Shown here: piece by piece, positions 36,136 through 49,668 of the stretch | Position numbering within the stretch: the first letter of the stretch is position 1 | Layout: every line of letters begins with the position of its first letter | Origin: Arctopsyche grandis | Taxonomy: Eukaryota > Arthropoda > Insecta > Trichoptera > Hydropsychidae | DNA: 64,000 nucleotides | Assembly: GCF_051622035.1 (NCBI RefSeq) | Contig: NC_135356.1 | Span: forward strand, 22,473,839-22,537,838 | Reading direction: 5' to 3' | Translations under genes and position numbers: made by a program | Notes under the pieces: generated by a model | Databases searched by the model: none | The model's input: the letters and a program-made list of their open reading frames with translations, nothing else | Told to the model about the DNA's origin: nothing

Positions 36136-38035
36136 TTCCAACAGATATAGATATTTTTAACATAAACTTTTGTTCAAAACACAATACAATCGATAGAGAC
36201 TCGACTTCCATTACATTTCTACCTGCCATTTTTTTCTACACTTGCCTTACTGTGCTAAAACAATCTTCTAAGCCACTATACTATGCTGGACTCCAAACAT
36301 CCAGTTAAAAATGTGTGTTTTAAATTAAAATAATGCAAATTCTTAAAGCTTAATTTTTGTAATTAGCTAATTAAAATCGTTTTATCGAGTATTTAAAGTT
36401 GAATAATTTAAAATAAGTGCAAGAAATAAATAAAATAACAGCTAAAACAGAGTTTTCATTTTAATGCGGATATTATTCACACACAGACCGTTGAGAAAAT
36501 AATTATATCTGTCGATATTGGTCGATGTTTTTATTTCGTAATAGCATAATTCAAAATATATAGGGTTTGATGAGAAATACATAAAATATGGAGACCAGCA
36601 TTTAGTATATTTGGAAAAATAAAATAAAATATAAATCCTCGCTATCCATCGCAGGGTGGCAAGTGTTAAAGCTGTCGGAAAGGTTCTGTCGGCAAACAAG
36701 TCTGCCGATTATCTGACGAAAGACAAATAGTCAATTCTAAAAACCATTTGATCGAACAAAAAATATTTTTTCGATAGTAGTTTTATTAAGATAAAAAAGT
36801 GTGTATTAAAATTTTTTCAAACGATATAGCATATTTTGTAAGTCAAGTGTTTGAAAGGCAGTATAATCTTTTGTAAATATTACACCCCAATTACCTGATA
36901 GATTATGCCATATTGTTAAAAAAGGCTTAATAATTGACAGATAAAGTCGCTTAAAGTTTCGCGATGGGAAATAAATTGCTTTTGTAATCAGATATTTATC
37001 TATCAGTTAATAGACTCCACTAGACACGTCCAGAGATGATTAAAGTATGAGGAAGCAGTTTGAATTTTTTACGTTAACCGTTTCACGTGCACGAATGCAC
37101 CGTAATTGCTAATTACACCGACGAACACAATTAAGGAGATGTTCAATTTGCACACGGGCCATAAACTCTTACCTCGGTTCGGTTAATAAGCCCGGGTTCG
37201 ACATGATGAAATCGATCCACGTACAGGTTATTACTCATTTAATTACCATTTAGAGCGGTAAATTGGGGATTAATATACATATGTATATGTACATATGTAT
37301 GTATATACAGGAAGACAGCGTGAGGAGAGAGAGATGGAAATATCGAACCACGACGATTGATACCTGTCTACTCCCGTCTATCCGCAATATTACAGAAGAT
37401 TATGGTTTGCGGGATTGGTTATTGTGAGCGTGGACATTGATTTATAGACTGTTCGGTTGAATGCTTTCGGTCGTCGCTTATTCGGTTTTGGGCGAGTTTC
37501 GGGTGGATTTGGGGCGGGTTTTTAGCGTGGGGGTGGGTGGGTGGTGATTAATTCAAATTACACCTGCTCTTGCCTGCTGACAGGGCGACCGGTTCGCATT
37601 CGCAGTCCTGTTCACTAATAATAATAATATAATAAATATTTTGGACAGCCCTGGGGGGGTTTCGGATCGGTCTTTTAAACGAACGTGTACCCACTCGTTA
37701 GTAGGGCTTCGAACAAGCTTGTCGATTTCGGATCGATTCAAAAGTTCTTGGAACCCATTATGGGCTTATTCGCTCACTTGAGTACTGTGCGAGAGTATGC
37801 CACGGTGATTGATGGGGACTATACCCTCTTTACGTCGATAATACGGTGTATTATGTAGGAGTGGAATAAGTCCAGATTTCTAAAATAATTGAGTTAAGCT
37901 GTTTACAAACAAGCTTAAGTTTTAACGATAAGCAAATAATAGCATGTTGTTCATCCTTCGAATCAAAATCAAAACTCACAACATATTACATATGTACATG
38001 TAATACAGACGTACATGGCATCGAATATAAAAATA
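36136..38035. other. Intron 1 segment, non-coding
   Basis: AT-rich to 37050, then a GC-richer stretch 37060-37800. The latter includes a G-quadruplex motif at 37511-37541 (five runs of three or more G). No recognised exon. Confidence 0.45.
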
Positions 38036-38037
38036 AT

Positions 38038-38330
38038 TGACCGACTATTGACCGAATAAACACTTGGCCGACGGGCACTAGACCGACGGACGCTTAGCCG
38101 AACGAACATTTGGCCAAACGGACACTAGGTTGATATTTGACCGAATAAAATTTTTAATTATTTAAATTTATCAAAAACACATTAAACTTTATTGATGTCA
38201 AAGTAGTTTTGAAATATTGTATCTGTTTTTAGTAATTACACAATTTTGATACATAATCGGCCTAATGTCCGTTCGTCCAAAAGTCCATCGACCAAATGTT
38301 CGTTCGGCTAAGCTTCCGTCGGCCAGAAGT
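38038..38330 (+). mobile_element. Fold-back element, copy 1
   Basis: The left arm 38038-38150 is a ladder of short subrepeats of the form CGACGGACRCTTGGCC / GAACGAACATTTGGCC. The right arm 38256-38330 carries the same in reverse orientation (CGGCCTAATGTCCGTTCGTC, CATCGACCAAATGTTCGTTC). The arms can pair across an AT-rich centre of about 105 bases. Homologous to the interrupted copy at 19271-19935. Confidence 0.75.
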
Positions 38331-38388
38331 CTTAAAATTGCTACATTATAGAATAAGAATGGCGTTTCGTAACAATAGTAATAAGTAT

Positions 38389-38712
38389 CCAGCAGAATAG
38401 CTTGGTGGTTGCGTCAATGCTAACTATCGAGAAATTCCCGGGTTCGAGCCCTGGGCTGACCCCTATTTAAAATAATTTACTACAACTATTTTTACAGTTC
38501 TGCTGATCAGAATTGGATATTTGTGACTCCAAGTCCATCGTTTCCTATCAAAGTTTGTCAATTCAATTTGATTTCATTGTTGAAGTGGTTCCTCAAAAAA
38601 TTGGCAAAAACCATTCTACTTACTATTTGTCACCACTATTTGTATATGATTTCAAATTTATAAACTTTAAATTTATATATGTATGTACAAATTTAATACC
38701 ATAGGTGTCGCT
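38389..38712 (+). mobile_element. tRNA-derived SINE, copy B
   Basis: A box TAGCTTGGTGG (38398-38408) and B box GGTTCGAGCCC (from 38441), spaced 43 bases. The body has GTGACTCCAAGTCCATCG, CTATCAAAGTTTGTCAATT and GTGGTTCCTCAAAAAATTGG, and the end block is CCATAGGTGTCGCT. Confidence 0.85.
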
Positions 38713-39815
38713 CAGGGGCGGCCCGTAATGGCTTTGTGGTATAATATAAATTTAAAAAAGCCTGATAAATTACAGTTTTGTACATATGTATTTACATAGC
38801 TCTACGTATAAGTACATTGGTCGAATCGACTTCGGTTCCGGTAATTATTTGAATATATTTATGAGGTATGATATAAAGCTATCGCTTGGTGAATAATTCA
38901 TTATACTATTATGGAAGTGTAAAAAAAATATTAAGCCGTATTAGAAAATTCTGACATAAAAAGCTATGAGTCCCGTGGGCTTGTTTCCTTATTAAAGTGA
39001 GTGCATATAAATTTCGATCTCAATCAGTATAAAATATTGCGATATAAACGTTTGCTGATATTTTCAAATAAACGGTAAACACAAATGTTACATTTCGTAT
39101 AAATTATTAACGTTAATAAATGGTTACCTTTGGTATATTCAATTTCAAAAGCTGAAAATTGGATTTGGCGTGTACATTTCAAAGCACTCTATTCCTCTCA
39201 CTGTATTTACCTTTATCGAATGTTTGCTGAGTAGGCTTAAATAAATATGCAGAATGCTTATTGAAATATCTACGCTTTTCATCAAATATGAATCATGCAA
39301 ATATCAGTTTTAAAATGCGATCCTTTGAATAGAGAGAGCATTTTAACAATTTTGTACACCAATAATAAAATATAAACAATACAATCAAATATGAGTTGAA
39401 TTAAATTCAAAATTGACAAAAATTGACAAATAAATTTAAATGATAACCTACCAAATCATTAGTACAAATACTAAAATTTTCAACTTGATGTGCATACAGG
39501 ATTTCCCACAACTGCAGAAGTTATAGTTATATAGCACTGAAAATCGAACATCTAAAGATTGCGTTGAAAATCAATACAGCGAAAATTGCATCCTGCATCT
39601 GCATCCTCTCGATCTCGACATTACAAATCTGCATCCTCTCGACTTTACGAGTGATGCAGTAAAGTGCAAAGAATATGATTGCGTAAGATTGCAACGATAG
39701 TTTTATTACAGCTTCCAACTGAAGTCACATATAAACATATAACACATATGTATATGTATATGCAATATACATATGTACGTATAATACACGCGAAATAATA
39801 ACTTGGAATACTTAC

Positions 39816-39819
<4 letters not shown>
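38713..39819. other. Intron 1 segment, non-coding
   Basis: AT-rich; a short repeated CTGCATCCTCTCGA occurs twice near 39598-39642. Nothing else assigned. Confidence 0.45.
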
Positions 39820-39900
<81 letters not shown>

Positions 39901-39908
39901 CATATATT
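39820..39908. repeat. (AT)n microsatellite
   Basis: About 88 bases of AT dinucleotides with TATACATATA interruptions. Confidence 0.95.
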
Positions 39909-40689
39909 ATAAATGTGTACAGGTTTCCTTGATCGTAAAGTCAGATTGTATTCGTCACACTTTTACTTTGTTCCAAAGTCCAATTGGTAGAGGAACGGGG
40001 GTTAAAAAAACATTAAAAAATCCAATACCCCTACCCGCTATTACGAAAGTCGCACGAATTCGTGACGCTTTGTTCTACAAAATGAATGCATAGGCGATTT
40101 TGCACGTAGATATGCAACACGAAATGGCGATAGTTTTATTATTATTATTTTTGTGTCGAAATGTTGTCGTTTGGCTTAATTTATAAAAAAAATCCTTTTT
40201 ATTTATGTATATATTATACTATAGGTACGTAAAAGTCTTTGTATGATGGCAATGCACTCGTGTTGATTAAAACATAAATACAAAATTCATACTATATATA
40301 AAATCATCACGTGCCAAAGAATTCAAAGAGTATAATATAAATATATTTTACGTATTTTGAAAAGAAACTATATACTTTCTACTATTGCTAATGCTTCCGT
40401 TTGATGCATTTGCCTCCTTCAATAGAATGTCTCTATTGCAGAAATTCAACCAAATAACTTATAATCTAACAAATAACAATTTCCAATTAAAATAAGTTGT
40501 CTTATTTCCAATTAAAATTACTTAGTCTTATTTTACTCTTCTTCATAAATGAACGGATTTCCGTTGAGATATTTTAATATGAAAAACATATCTACATACC
40601 TTAAGAAATCTGAAATATGCTGACTTTTCTTTTGACTTGATTTTCTCTCTGAGGCTAAATCATACACAACTTATTTGTATATGTAGATG

Positions 40690-41225
40690 TGAAAACAATG
40701 CTTTGTGTATTCAAGCTATTGTTCTGGTAATATTCAAGTTATTATTCAAGCCATTTATTATTCAAGGTATTCCCGTGCTCAAGCTATTCTTCTGTCAAAC
40801 TATAGTTTTCAACATCTAGTGACATCGTCTTTCACGAAAAATAGTGATCGACAGCACTTAAATATTTTGTACATACATAAAAAATCGGATATATTTCATG
40901 TATTTGTGTTTTAGAAAAAGCAACAATAACAAACTTTTATAAATTTCCCTATATATTTTTTCCTTTATACGAATGTCAAAACAATGCTTTTATATTTCTA
41001 TGTATTATCTCGACCGAACTATTCTTCTGTCTTTCATCTGTCGAACTAGTTGTCATCATCTTTCACGAAAAATTGTGATCGTTCGCACGTTGGTTAAAAA
41101 AACAACATCATAAAGACCTTTTAGAAAACCCTATATAATAAATATCCTTTATATGAATGTCAAAACAATGCTTGATGCTTCTATTCTTCTGTCTTTCATC
41201 TGTCAAACCATTATATTCGTCCAAT
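40690..41225 (+). repeat. Degenerate tandem repeat, three partial copies
   Basis: AAAACAATGCTT recurs at 40692, 40978 and 41161. It is followed in each copy by CTATTCTTCTGTC, and in the first two by TCTTTCACGAAAAATAGTGATCG-like text. Spacing is irregular (286 and 183 bases). Confidence 0.7.
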
Positions 41226-43664
41226 TTATTATTTCAGATAATGAAAGTCTCAACACTAATTTCAGCCGTTATTAGTAGCGTCGAATTGTTTTTTTCATAT
41301 AATGATTGACATCGGTTTCTAGTATAATACCCTCTCTATACTGTGGTGGATTATATTCTAATTATTATATATAGTTTTTCTTTTGGCACCCCCGTATTAA
41401 ATATTATCGCAACGAATTAAATCATGGGAAAAACTCAAGTGTGTATAATAACAAGTATATTAAAATATCACACGATACGATCGTAGTTTCGAATTAAAAT
41501 GGCGTCGTGTAAAATATGCATATGCGAAAATAATAAAAAATCGTACCCGTTCTGGTACGTACGGCTAACGTTTCGCGTTCACGAAAATCGCTTGATTTAT
41601 ACACGGATCGTACCGGTTAACCGATTAACCGGTTGATTGACATTTTTAAGCGTTAAAAATATGCGATCGCGTGCAAATTTCATCCGATTAAATTTGAATA
41701 AAAGAACATTTGTTTAATAATTAAACGAAAACAAGTGGAAGTGTGCTTGCGACTTTCGAATGTGCACGCTCTGTCGTGCTGCTTTCGCTTTAAAAAGATT
41801 CAAAATGCACGAAATAAATCGTGCTGGATAAATCGAACAACGTTTTCACCTCGGAGACAAGCTCGGGTACAATCGTAAATATAATTGAACATTTGCCGAG
41901 ACCCTTTTTATGCGGAAGAGAATACGCCCCTTTTAAAAAAATCTTGAGATATCAATGTATAATGAGATATAAATGTGAAAAGTTTAATCGACGTCTTCTA
42001 CATAAATATGGTTTTATAAAACCATAATTAAGAATTGGTTTCGTCACAAGAAAGTGGCTTTTATAATTTCCGTTTCTGTCATTTTCTTAAATGAAGTATA
42101 TCTTTTTAATTAAATAATGTCAAAAACACGAGAATCGAGTGAAGGAAACTAGGCTAAGATCATTTTTATTCATCCTGCGTTGGGATAGAAAAAAATTTCA
42201 AACAAAATTAATACGACGTCCAATCGAGATTAAAAACATACAGTGAGATTGGTTCTATAAAAAAATCCATCAAAAACGGGAAGAAGAGGGAAAAAAAACA
42301 TTGTCAAGATCTCGTTCTAACGATCATGTCTTTGAAAATTCCGAAAATGTACCTTCTGAGCTAGCTGGAGACGAGAAAAGGCATTGAAACGCCGAATTTT
42401 CTTCACGAACCGTAAGAAGACGTCTGATGGAAGCTTTCAATATGTTTTAATCCTGTTTATGCGTTCTTCAAACATAATATTTTGATTAAACTACTACTAA
42501 TTAACATTTATTGAAATACCAAAAATAATACTTTTTACATCAAAATGAACTCCAATGTACGCATTAGGTATGCATATGTATCGTCGGAATATTATATGCT
42601 GTCCATCATTTAATATAACCATTTCAATTTAATATAACCCTCTCATTCCGCAGTGTTTCAGACAGATCTGAAGTAAATATTACACGGTAGAATACCGCCA
42701 AAATCAACCCACACAATTTAACAGACCTCATCTTGGAAGTTTCAGATGAGCTCCGAGTTCCGAACACGTCAACAGACGATTAGTTTGAAAACTCTTCCAT
42801 CTCGTAATCTCTCGCTTTAATATTCGCAATCAAGAGTAGATTTCGCACGATAGCGTGTACGTGAGTGGATGCGTTCATGCGATCTATATTCTTATATACG
42901 TTTATATGTGTATATGTATAATATATCTATTCTTGCCGAGACTCTTTATACCTTTCACGCCTTAATTGATTTAGCTCCGTCTAATAAAAACGTTACGAAC
43001 CATCGCGTTTAATTTCCCATTTCGCACATTAGGCGATCGTACAAATTGAACCCGACTCTATAAGAGCTCGTTAAAAACGGACACGTTCGTAAATCTTTCC
43101 AGGGTGGGGAAGGTGAGCTCGAAAAAAAAAAAGAAAAAAAGCAACACGTAAACAAATAGACCGGACGGATAGGAAGGGGCTAAGTTCGTAATCGATGAGG
43201 AACGGTGACATAATGACGGCGATTATCGTCGAACAGAAACGACAATTAGGTGGAAAAAGGTTGTAAAACAAACGAAACGACACGCGAAATGCGACCGTCA
43301 CGCGATTTTCGCATTTCGACGCGACATTTCGCGTTTCGAAATCCACTTTCGTCGCAAAAACGAGTCATTTTGATTGGCGCGATCGATCTAATTTTGTTTC
43401 TATATACATGTATGTATGTACATATGCTGTAAATATATTGTGCATACACGTAGGCGTGTTTGTGCAAATGTGCGATAGTAATATTTCCACGAGTGTTCGA
43501 CACGCTCGTATGATTGCTAGGTTTAAATTTTGATCGCGAATCGCGAATTCCGGATGGAAAGCATCGAATCATTTCGATACTACTCAGTTACAATAAAGAT
43601 AATAACAGATTTATTAGGTCAGTGCCTAGCACAACAGAAAGAAACAGCATTACAGCGTATACAA
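41226..43664. other. Intron 1 segment with CpG-containing islets
   Basis: Islets at 41540-41800 and 42950-43400. The first has ACCGGTT at 41612 and AACCGGTT at 41627-41634 on either side of CGATT. No recognised exon. Confidence 0.45.
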
Positions 43665-43985
43665 CCAGCAGCGTGGCTCGGCTGTGTTGGTATTAAGCAC
43701 CGAGAGAATGTGTCGGGTTCGATTCCATGAGCTGATCTCAATTGAAAATAAATTATTTTGAGCGAAATCTTAAATGTTGCTGGTTAGAATTGAATATTTG
43801 TGATTCCAAGTCGATCGTTTCCTATCAGAGTTTGCAAATTTTACTGATTGCATTGCTGCATTCAAATTGGCAAAAACCATCCTACCCACTATTTCACCAC
43901 TATTTGAATAAAATTTTAAAAATATATATTATCTCTATCATTCTGTAATGTCACTGTGGCAAAAATATGTAAATAAATAATAAAA
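43665..43985 (+). mobile_element. tRNA-derived SINE, copy C
   Basis: A box GTGGCTCGGCTG (43672), B box GGTTCGATTCC (43716). The body has GTGATTCCAAGTCGATCG, TTTCCTATCAGAGTTTGC and AAATTGGCAAAAACCATCC, with TAATGTCACTGTGG and an AATAAATAATAAAA tail. Confidence 0.85.
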
Positions 43986-44604
43986 CATTGACACTGAAAA
44001 AGTTTCTATAGAATAACAATGAAAATAATACAATAAAAATAAAGAATAAAAGCATTGAATAATGCTACGTATGTATAATATAATCAAAGAAAAAATATCA
44101 AACAATATAAATTTAAGCAAAAAAATAATTTAAAAAAGCAAAAGAACAAAAAGGATCAATATGAGGGAGAATATTGTTAAAAGTAGAGCAAGATCTACAT
44201 ATGTATGTATATGAAAAGCAATTACAGGAATAGTTGGTAGAACAGGGATTAATGTGAAATAATGAAGAATTACAGAGAGATCTGATTGGGCATAAGAATA
44301 GGATCTTACTTAATAAATAAGGAATATCAATTACATAATTCAAAAGCTTAACCAAAAATATAAATATACATGTATGTTTATACATATGTATTTACAAGTA
44401 ACTGAATACATACATATATATACGTACAAATATTATGCACATGCTTATTATAATCAGCTTTATGTATGTGTATTAAAAATAGCGTGTTTGTAACGTATAT
44501 GTAAAGAATGGTTCTCATTTTGTCGAAAAAAAAATTATTTTAGTTTTCCAATAGGTACATACGAGTTTGCTAGTGGAAATTTCATAATCTAATTTCCACA
44601 TTAT
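43986..44604. other. Intron 1 segment, non-coding
   Basis: AT-rich; nothing assigned. Confidence 0.4.
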
Positions 44605-44985
44605 ATATATATCATCGTCATCATTATCATTTACACTGCTGGATGAGGGCCTGTCCAACATTCTATTTGCTTCCATTTGCCTCTGTTTTGCCTAACTCTC
44701 GACAATTTCACCCCACAAATTTTTCTAATTTCATCTACTCGTCTTTGCGGCCTTCCTTTCACCCTTTTACAATCTCTTTGGTACCATTCTAGCACTTATT
44801 TTTTTCATTGTTCTAGCTATGTAGCCCACCCATTATCATTTCACGTCTTCACTCTCTCCATGTCTTCACTCTCTCCACTGTGTGAACTACACGTGTCATA
44901 CATCTCAACCACGTATTCCGTTTCCTATCCCTACTCGTTATACCGAGCATACACCCTTTCATACTTCTTTGAGAGCATTGGTCTC
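44605..44985 (-). mobile_element. RTE-type LINE 3' fragment, copy 2
   Basis: Aligns with 1349-1740 along its length: ATCATCGTCATCATTATCAT tail, then CACTGCTGGATGAGGGCCTG (against CTACTGGATAAAGGCCTG), GTCTACCCAT/TCATCTACTCG, CTAGCTATGTAGCCC/CTAGCCACGTAGCCC. It carries more stops than copy 1. Confidence 0.75.
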
Positions 44986-46374
<1,389 letters not shown>

Positions 46375-46714
46375 TATCTATTATACATTTGTAAGTATAA
46401 ATTCGACATGATATAAGTTGATGGTGTAATGACTGTTCGTTAAAATTTACTTTAAATTCATCTTTTGATATAGCGATGTTTGTCATTCCAATGCATCGTA
46501 TCGGTACGATTGTCAAGATGGACCTGAAATATGTTTATTTGATTTTCGTTTTAGCTTTAACAGAATCAAGAAGATTTATAATTACTAGGTATGTAATATA
46601 TTCAAACTAGTATCGACTAGACCCGATGAAATAACATCCGGTGCATTTTTGTAATAATAATTATGTACATATGTATAATTATATAAGAAAAGAGCATACA
46701 TTATTTACACTGAG

Positions 46715-46965
46715 CAACAAAAAATGACGTTTTTAATTACCGGAGTGGAGACTAATTCAAACATAGCAATGATTTTTTCTGTTTTCTTCTCGTCCTCTGA
46801 GATATGAACATTTTTTACAGTTTTTAGCTCAAAATCTAGTATTGCTGTGCCAAAAGTGAGTACACATAAGAATCAATAGTCAGATGCTTTTCCTATTGGT
46901 TTTGATTTTTTATTGTGGCAAAATACTTATAATTAATTATCTAGTGAAAGTCAAAAATATACATT
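46715..46965 (+). repeat. Unclassified interspersed repeat, copy 2
   Basis: Inverted relative of 27090-27350, starting CACTGAGCAACAAAAAATG. This copy is followed by extra AT-rich sequence repeating GTCAAAAATATACATTTT twice. Confidence 0.7.
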
Positions 46966-47070
46966 TTCAAAAATATATATTATATTTTAAAAGTCAAAAA
47001 TATACATTTTTTTACGTAATATTATAAGCTACTAATATTTGGTAATTTTTCATCTAGCCACGTTTTTTAG

Positions 47071-47292
47071 AATTGGATTTTTTATTGGATTATGTTATTA
47101 TATTTATTCTACCTCTTAATTATAATTATTTTCCGATTTATCTCAATTTCTTCAATGGATATTTTAATTTAGTTTTGTAGAATTGGATTTTTTATTGGAT
47201 TATGTTATTATATTTATTCTCTACCTCTTAATTATAATTTTTTTCCGATTTATCTCAATTTCTTCAATGGATATTTTAATTTAGTTTTATAA
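47071..47292 (+). repeat. Tandem duplication, 110-bp period
   Basis: AATTGGATTTTTTATTGGAT at 47071 recurs at 47181. The two units differ at only a few positions over about 110 bases, so the duplication is recent. Confidence 0.9.
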
Positions 47293-48629
47293 AAATATGT
47301 AGATCAAATTAATATGATGTTTTCCGTTTTAAAACTGGCGAAAAAGAAGCCATATAAAAATTGCTAAAAAAAATAGTCATTTTTTTAGCGAAAATTTTAA
47401 TACTTTGATCTTCGGAATCGACTTAAGATTAATTTCTTTGATATTACATTAAAATGAGATGGATAAACTAGACTTATTTCAAGTACTTCAATAACATTAA
47501 TTAAGTGGTTATTATTTTTTTATCGAACAAAATCCGGATTTCTTTTACATTTTTTTTTTACAAATTTTCTTAACAAGGTTTATAAATTACTTTGATTTCG
47601 GACTTTTGGAAAAAATTCCAGTTTTTTTTCTTTCTTCTTGGAAAATAAAATAAAAAATTGACGCTGTTATTAGATTGAAGTTTTATTTTTAAACGAAGAC
47701 AACAAGAATATCCATTACTTCCGCTTGTGTACTTATAGCAGTAATGAAGCATAAGAGCTCAAGCTTTAACATTTTAAATGAAAGTCATAATAAAATAGTT
47801 TTATTCGCAATTTAACGGAAAAAGCCAACGAGAATTGGGTGGGTCGTGACGACAAATGGTACTCTTATCTTTGGTAAGATAATTTGATTGAATTGTTAGG
47901 TGGGTTTTTGACACCGAATCCGAGCGCGTCACGGTTGTTAAAATGGCCAACGTGATGTGTAAAAAATACAACCCAAGACGGGGCCTTACCGGGATTAATG
48001 TGCCACGGGAAAAGGACACGAGGGTGCGTAGTGATAGTGGATAATTTTTCAGTCCAGTCCTGAGCAGGACATCACGTCGTGGCCTTTTCAGCCGTAACGT
48101 CATTACGTACCCTAATTATTCGCGCGGACATTACGTGCGGCGCCGCCGCCATCTTGCTTTTCGTTCAAACATGGCGGCACACGCCATCCTCCCGGAATAA
48201 TTAACCCATTTTTACCGCGATACATATATCGCACGTACGATTCTGCTTTGGCAAAATGCTCGATTAGCCACCCATTACATAATATAGTACCTACACTAGA
48301 CTTTGCGGTTAGCCCAACGTATGACAGTGAATGCAGCAAATATACTGAAATAAATTAATAAGACAACTGGCAGTAAATTAAAACAACTAAATTTTGACCA
48401 AAAACATCCATTCAATTTGAAAAAAAATGTTCTTAGGCATTTAAATGATTTTTCGTCTTGGCAAGATTTTGATATTTTCAAGTTTCATGACACAATTTTC
48501 CTATTTCATTTTAATCGGTTGGCATATCTGATGTTAACAGATTGCCTCCGTAAGGTTTTGAGGCATAATACCGCATGCTATTTTAGTTGATTTCAATAAA
48601 ATCATCATCGTTTATTCGATAAAAGTTTA
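47293..48629. other. Intron 1 segment with one GC islet
   Basis: AT-rich, with a CpG-containing islet at 47830-48260. No recognised exon. Confidence 0.45.
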
Positions 48630-49043
48630 TCTATATTTATAAAAATCAATGTTTGACTGTTTGTCTGTCTGTCACGTATGCGTTCCTAGACCATTCAACC
48701 GATTACGATGAAACTTACAGGAGTTATTTTTTGTATGATTGCGATGGTTTCTGTAAAAAAAAATTCCCAAAAATGGGAACGGAAACGGGAAAAACTGGAG
48801 TGAGTGGCATTGCAACGCAATAATTTCAAATGTTTTCGCGTAGCCACCTACGTCGTTAGGGTAAAATAGACAAACAGTTGAATAATTTCAAATGTGTTCT
48901 CCTTCTGCGTTTTTCCACTATTAAACGCTGAATAAGTCAGATTACCACGACTTTAATTAGGGAACGGGAAAAACAGGAGCGGGAACTGGAACGGGAATTG
49001 CATGCGTTATTGTGGCATTGTAACGCATGCCGAGTTCAGCTAG
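48630..49043 (+). mobile_element. Complete non-autonomous Helitron (414 bp)
   Basis: Starts TCTATATTTATAAAAATC after an A at 48629 and ends CTAG at 49040-49043 before a T, matching insertion between A and T. Just upstream of the end, GCATGCGTTA (49000-49009) and TAACGCATGC (49021-49030) form a perfect 10-bp hairpin, then nine bases, then CTAG. TC start, 3' hairpin and CTRR end are the established Helitron hallmarks. No Rep/helicase frame, so it depends on another element. Confidence 0.85.
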
Positions 49044-49342
49044 TTCTAAGCCTATCTATCTATCTTGAAAGGTGGTACTACGCAAATAGTTTTATGATTT
49101 TAAAAGTATATTTACACTATCACAGCATTGCATGGAAAAGACTACTTATATTCATAGTATACAGCACCGCTCGTATTCGTTCATGCTTGTTTTGGACGAG
49201 TGAAATGAAAATTCGGCTTACATATACATTGCAAAGTGCGACGATATCGCGCAATATTGCTTGCATCGTATCGTCGAATCAATATTGGCACAATATGACG
49301 CTTCTGAAAATATTTATATGCGCACGCGCATTTTCGTTAGTA
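49044..49342. other. Intron 1 segment, moderately GC-rich
   Basis: Contains CGTATCGTCGAATC and GCGCACGCGC patches leading to the CRE/AP-1 motifs. No recognised exon. Confidence 0.4.
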
Positions 49343-49368
49343 TGAGTCACTATGCCCCTATGACGTCA
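49343..49368. promoter_or_regulatory. Adjacent AP-1 and CRE consensus sites
   Basis: TGAGTCA (49343-49349) and the palindromic TGACGTCA (49361-49368) are 11 bases apart. Both are exact consensus sites for bZIP factors (AP-1 and CREB families). Function in this intron is inferred only. Confidence 0.45.
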
Positions 49369-49615
49369 CGTCATGCGTGAATATTTACACAGTGGCCAAA
49401 GAAATCAAGCCTTACTTGATACGTTACGGTGACATGTACTTCTGTATAATATGAATAGAACATATGAATGTTTACATATAGATTGTACAAAATAATATTT
49501 TTCGTACGGCTGTTAAAGTTCAGTTACCGGTGTGTATACGTGTAGATTCCAATATAAACAGACATTATTAATGAATTGATCAGGCAATGGGAAAACAAAA
49601 ACGTATTTTTCGCGT

Positions 49616-49668
49616 GTTTACATTGATGCTGTTCATTCATAGAGAGAATGAACAGCATCAATGTAAAC
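49616..49668. repeat. Perfect 23-bp inverted repeat with 7-base loop
   Basis: The left arm 49616-49638 (GTTTACATTGATGCTGTTCA then TTC) is the exact reverse complement of 49646-49668. The loop is ATAGAGA. There are no mismatches, in mixed-composition sequence. Confidence 0.9.

Noticed and set aside
38713..38725. CAGGGGCGGCCCG as a hAT-type transposon end
   Set aside because: It directly follows the SINE copy B end block, and no partner end or 8-bp duplication is present in the window.
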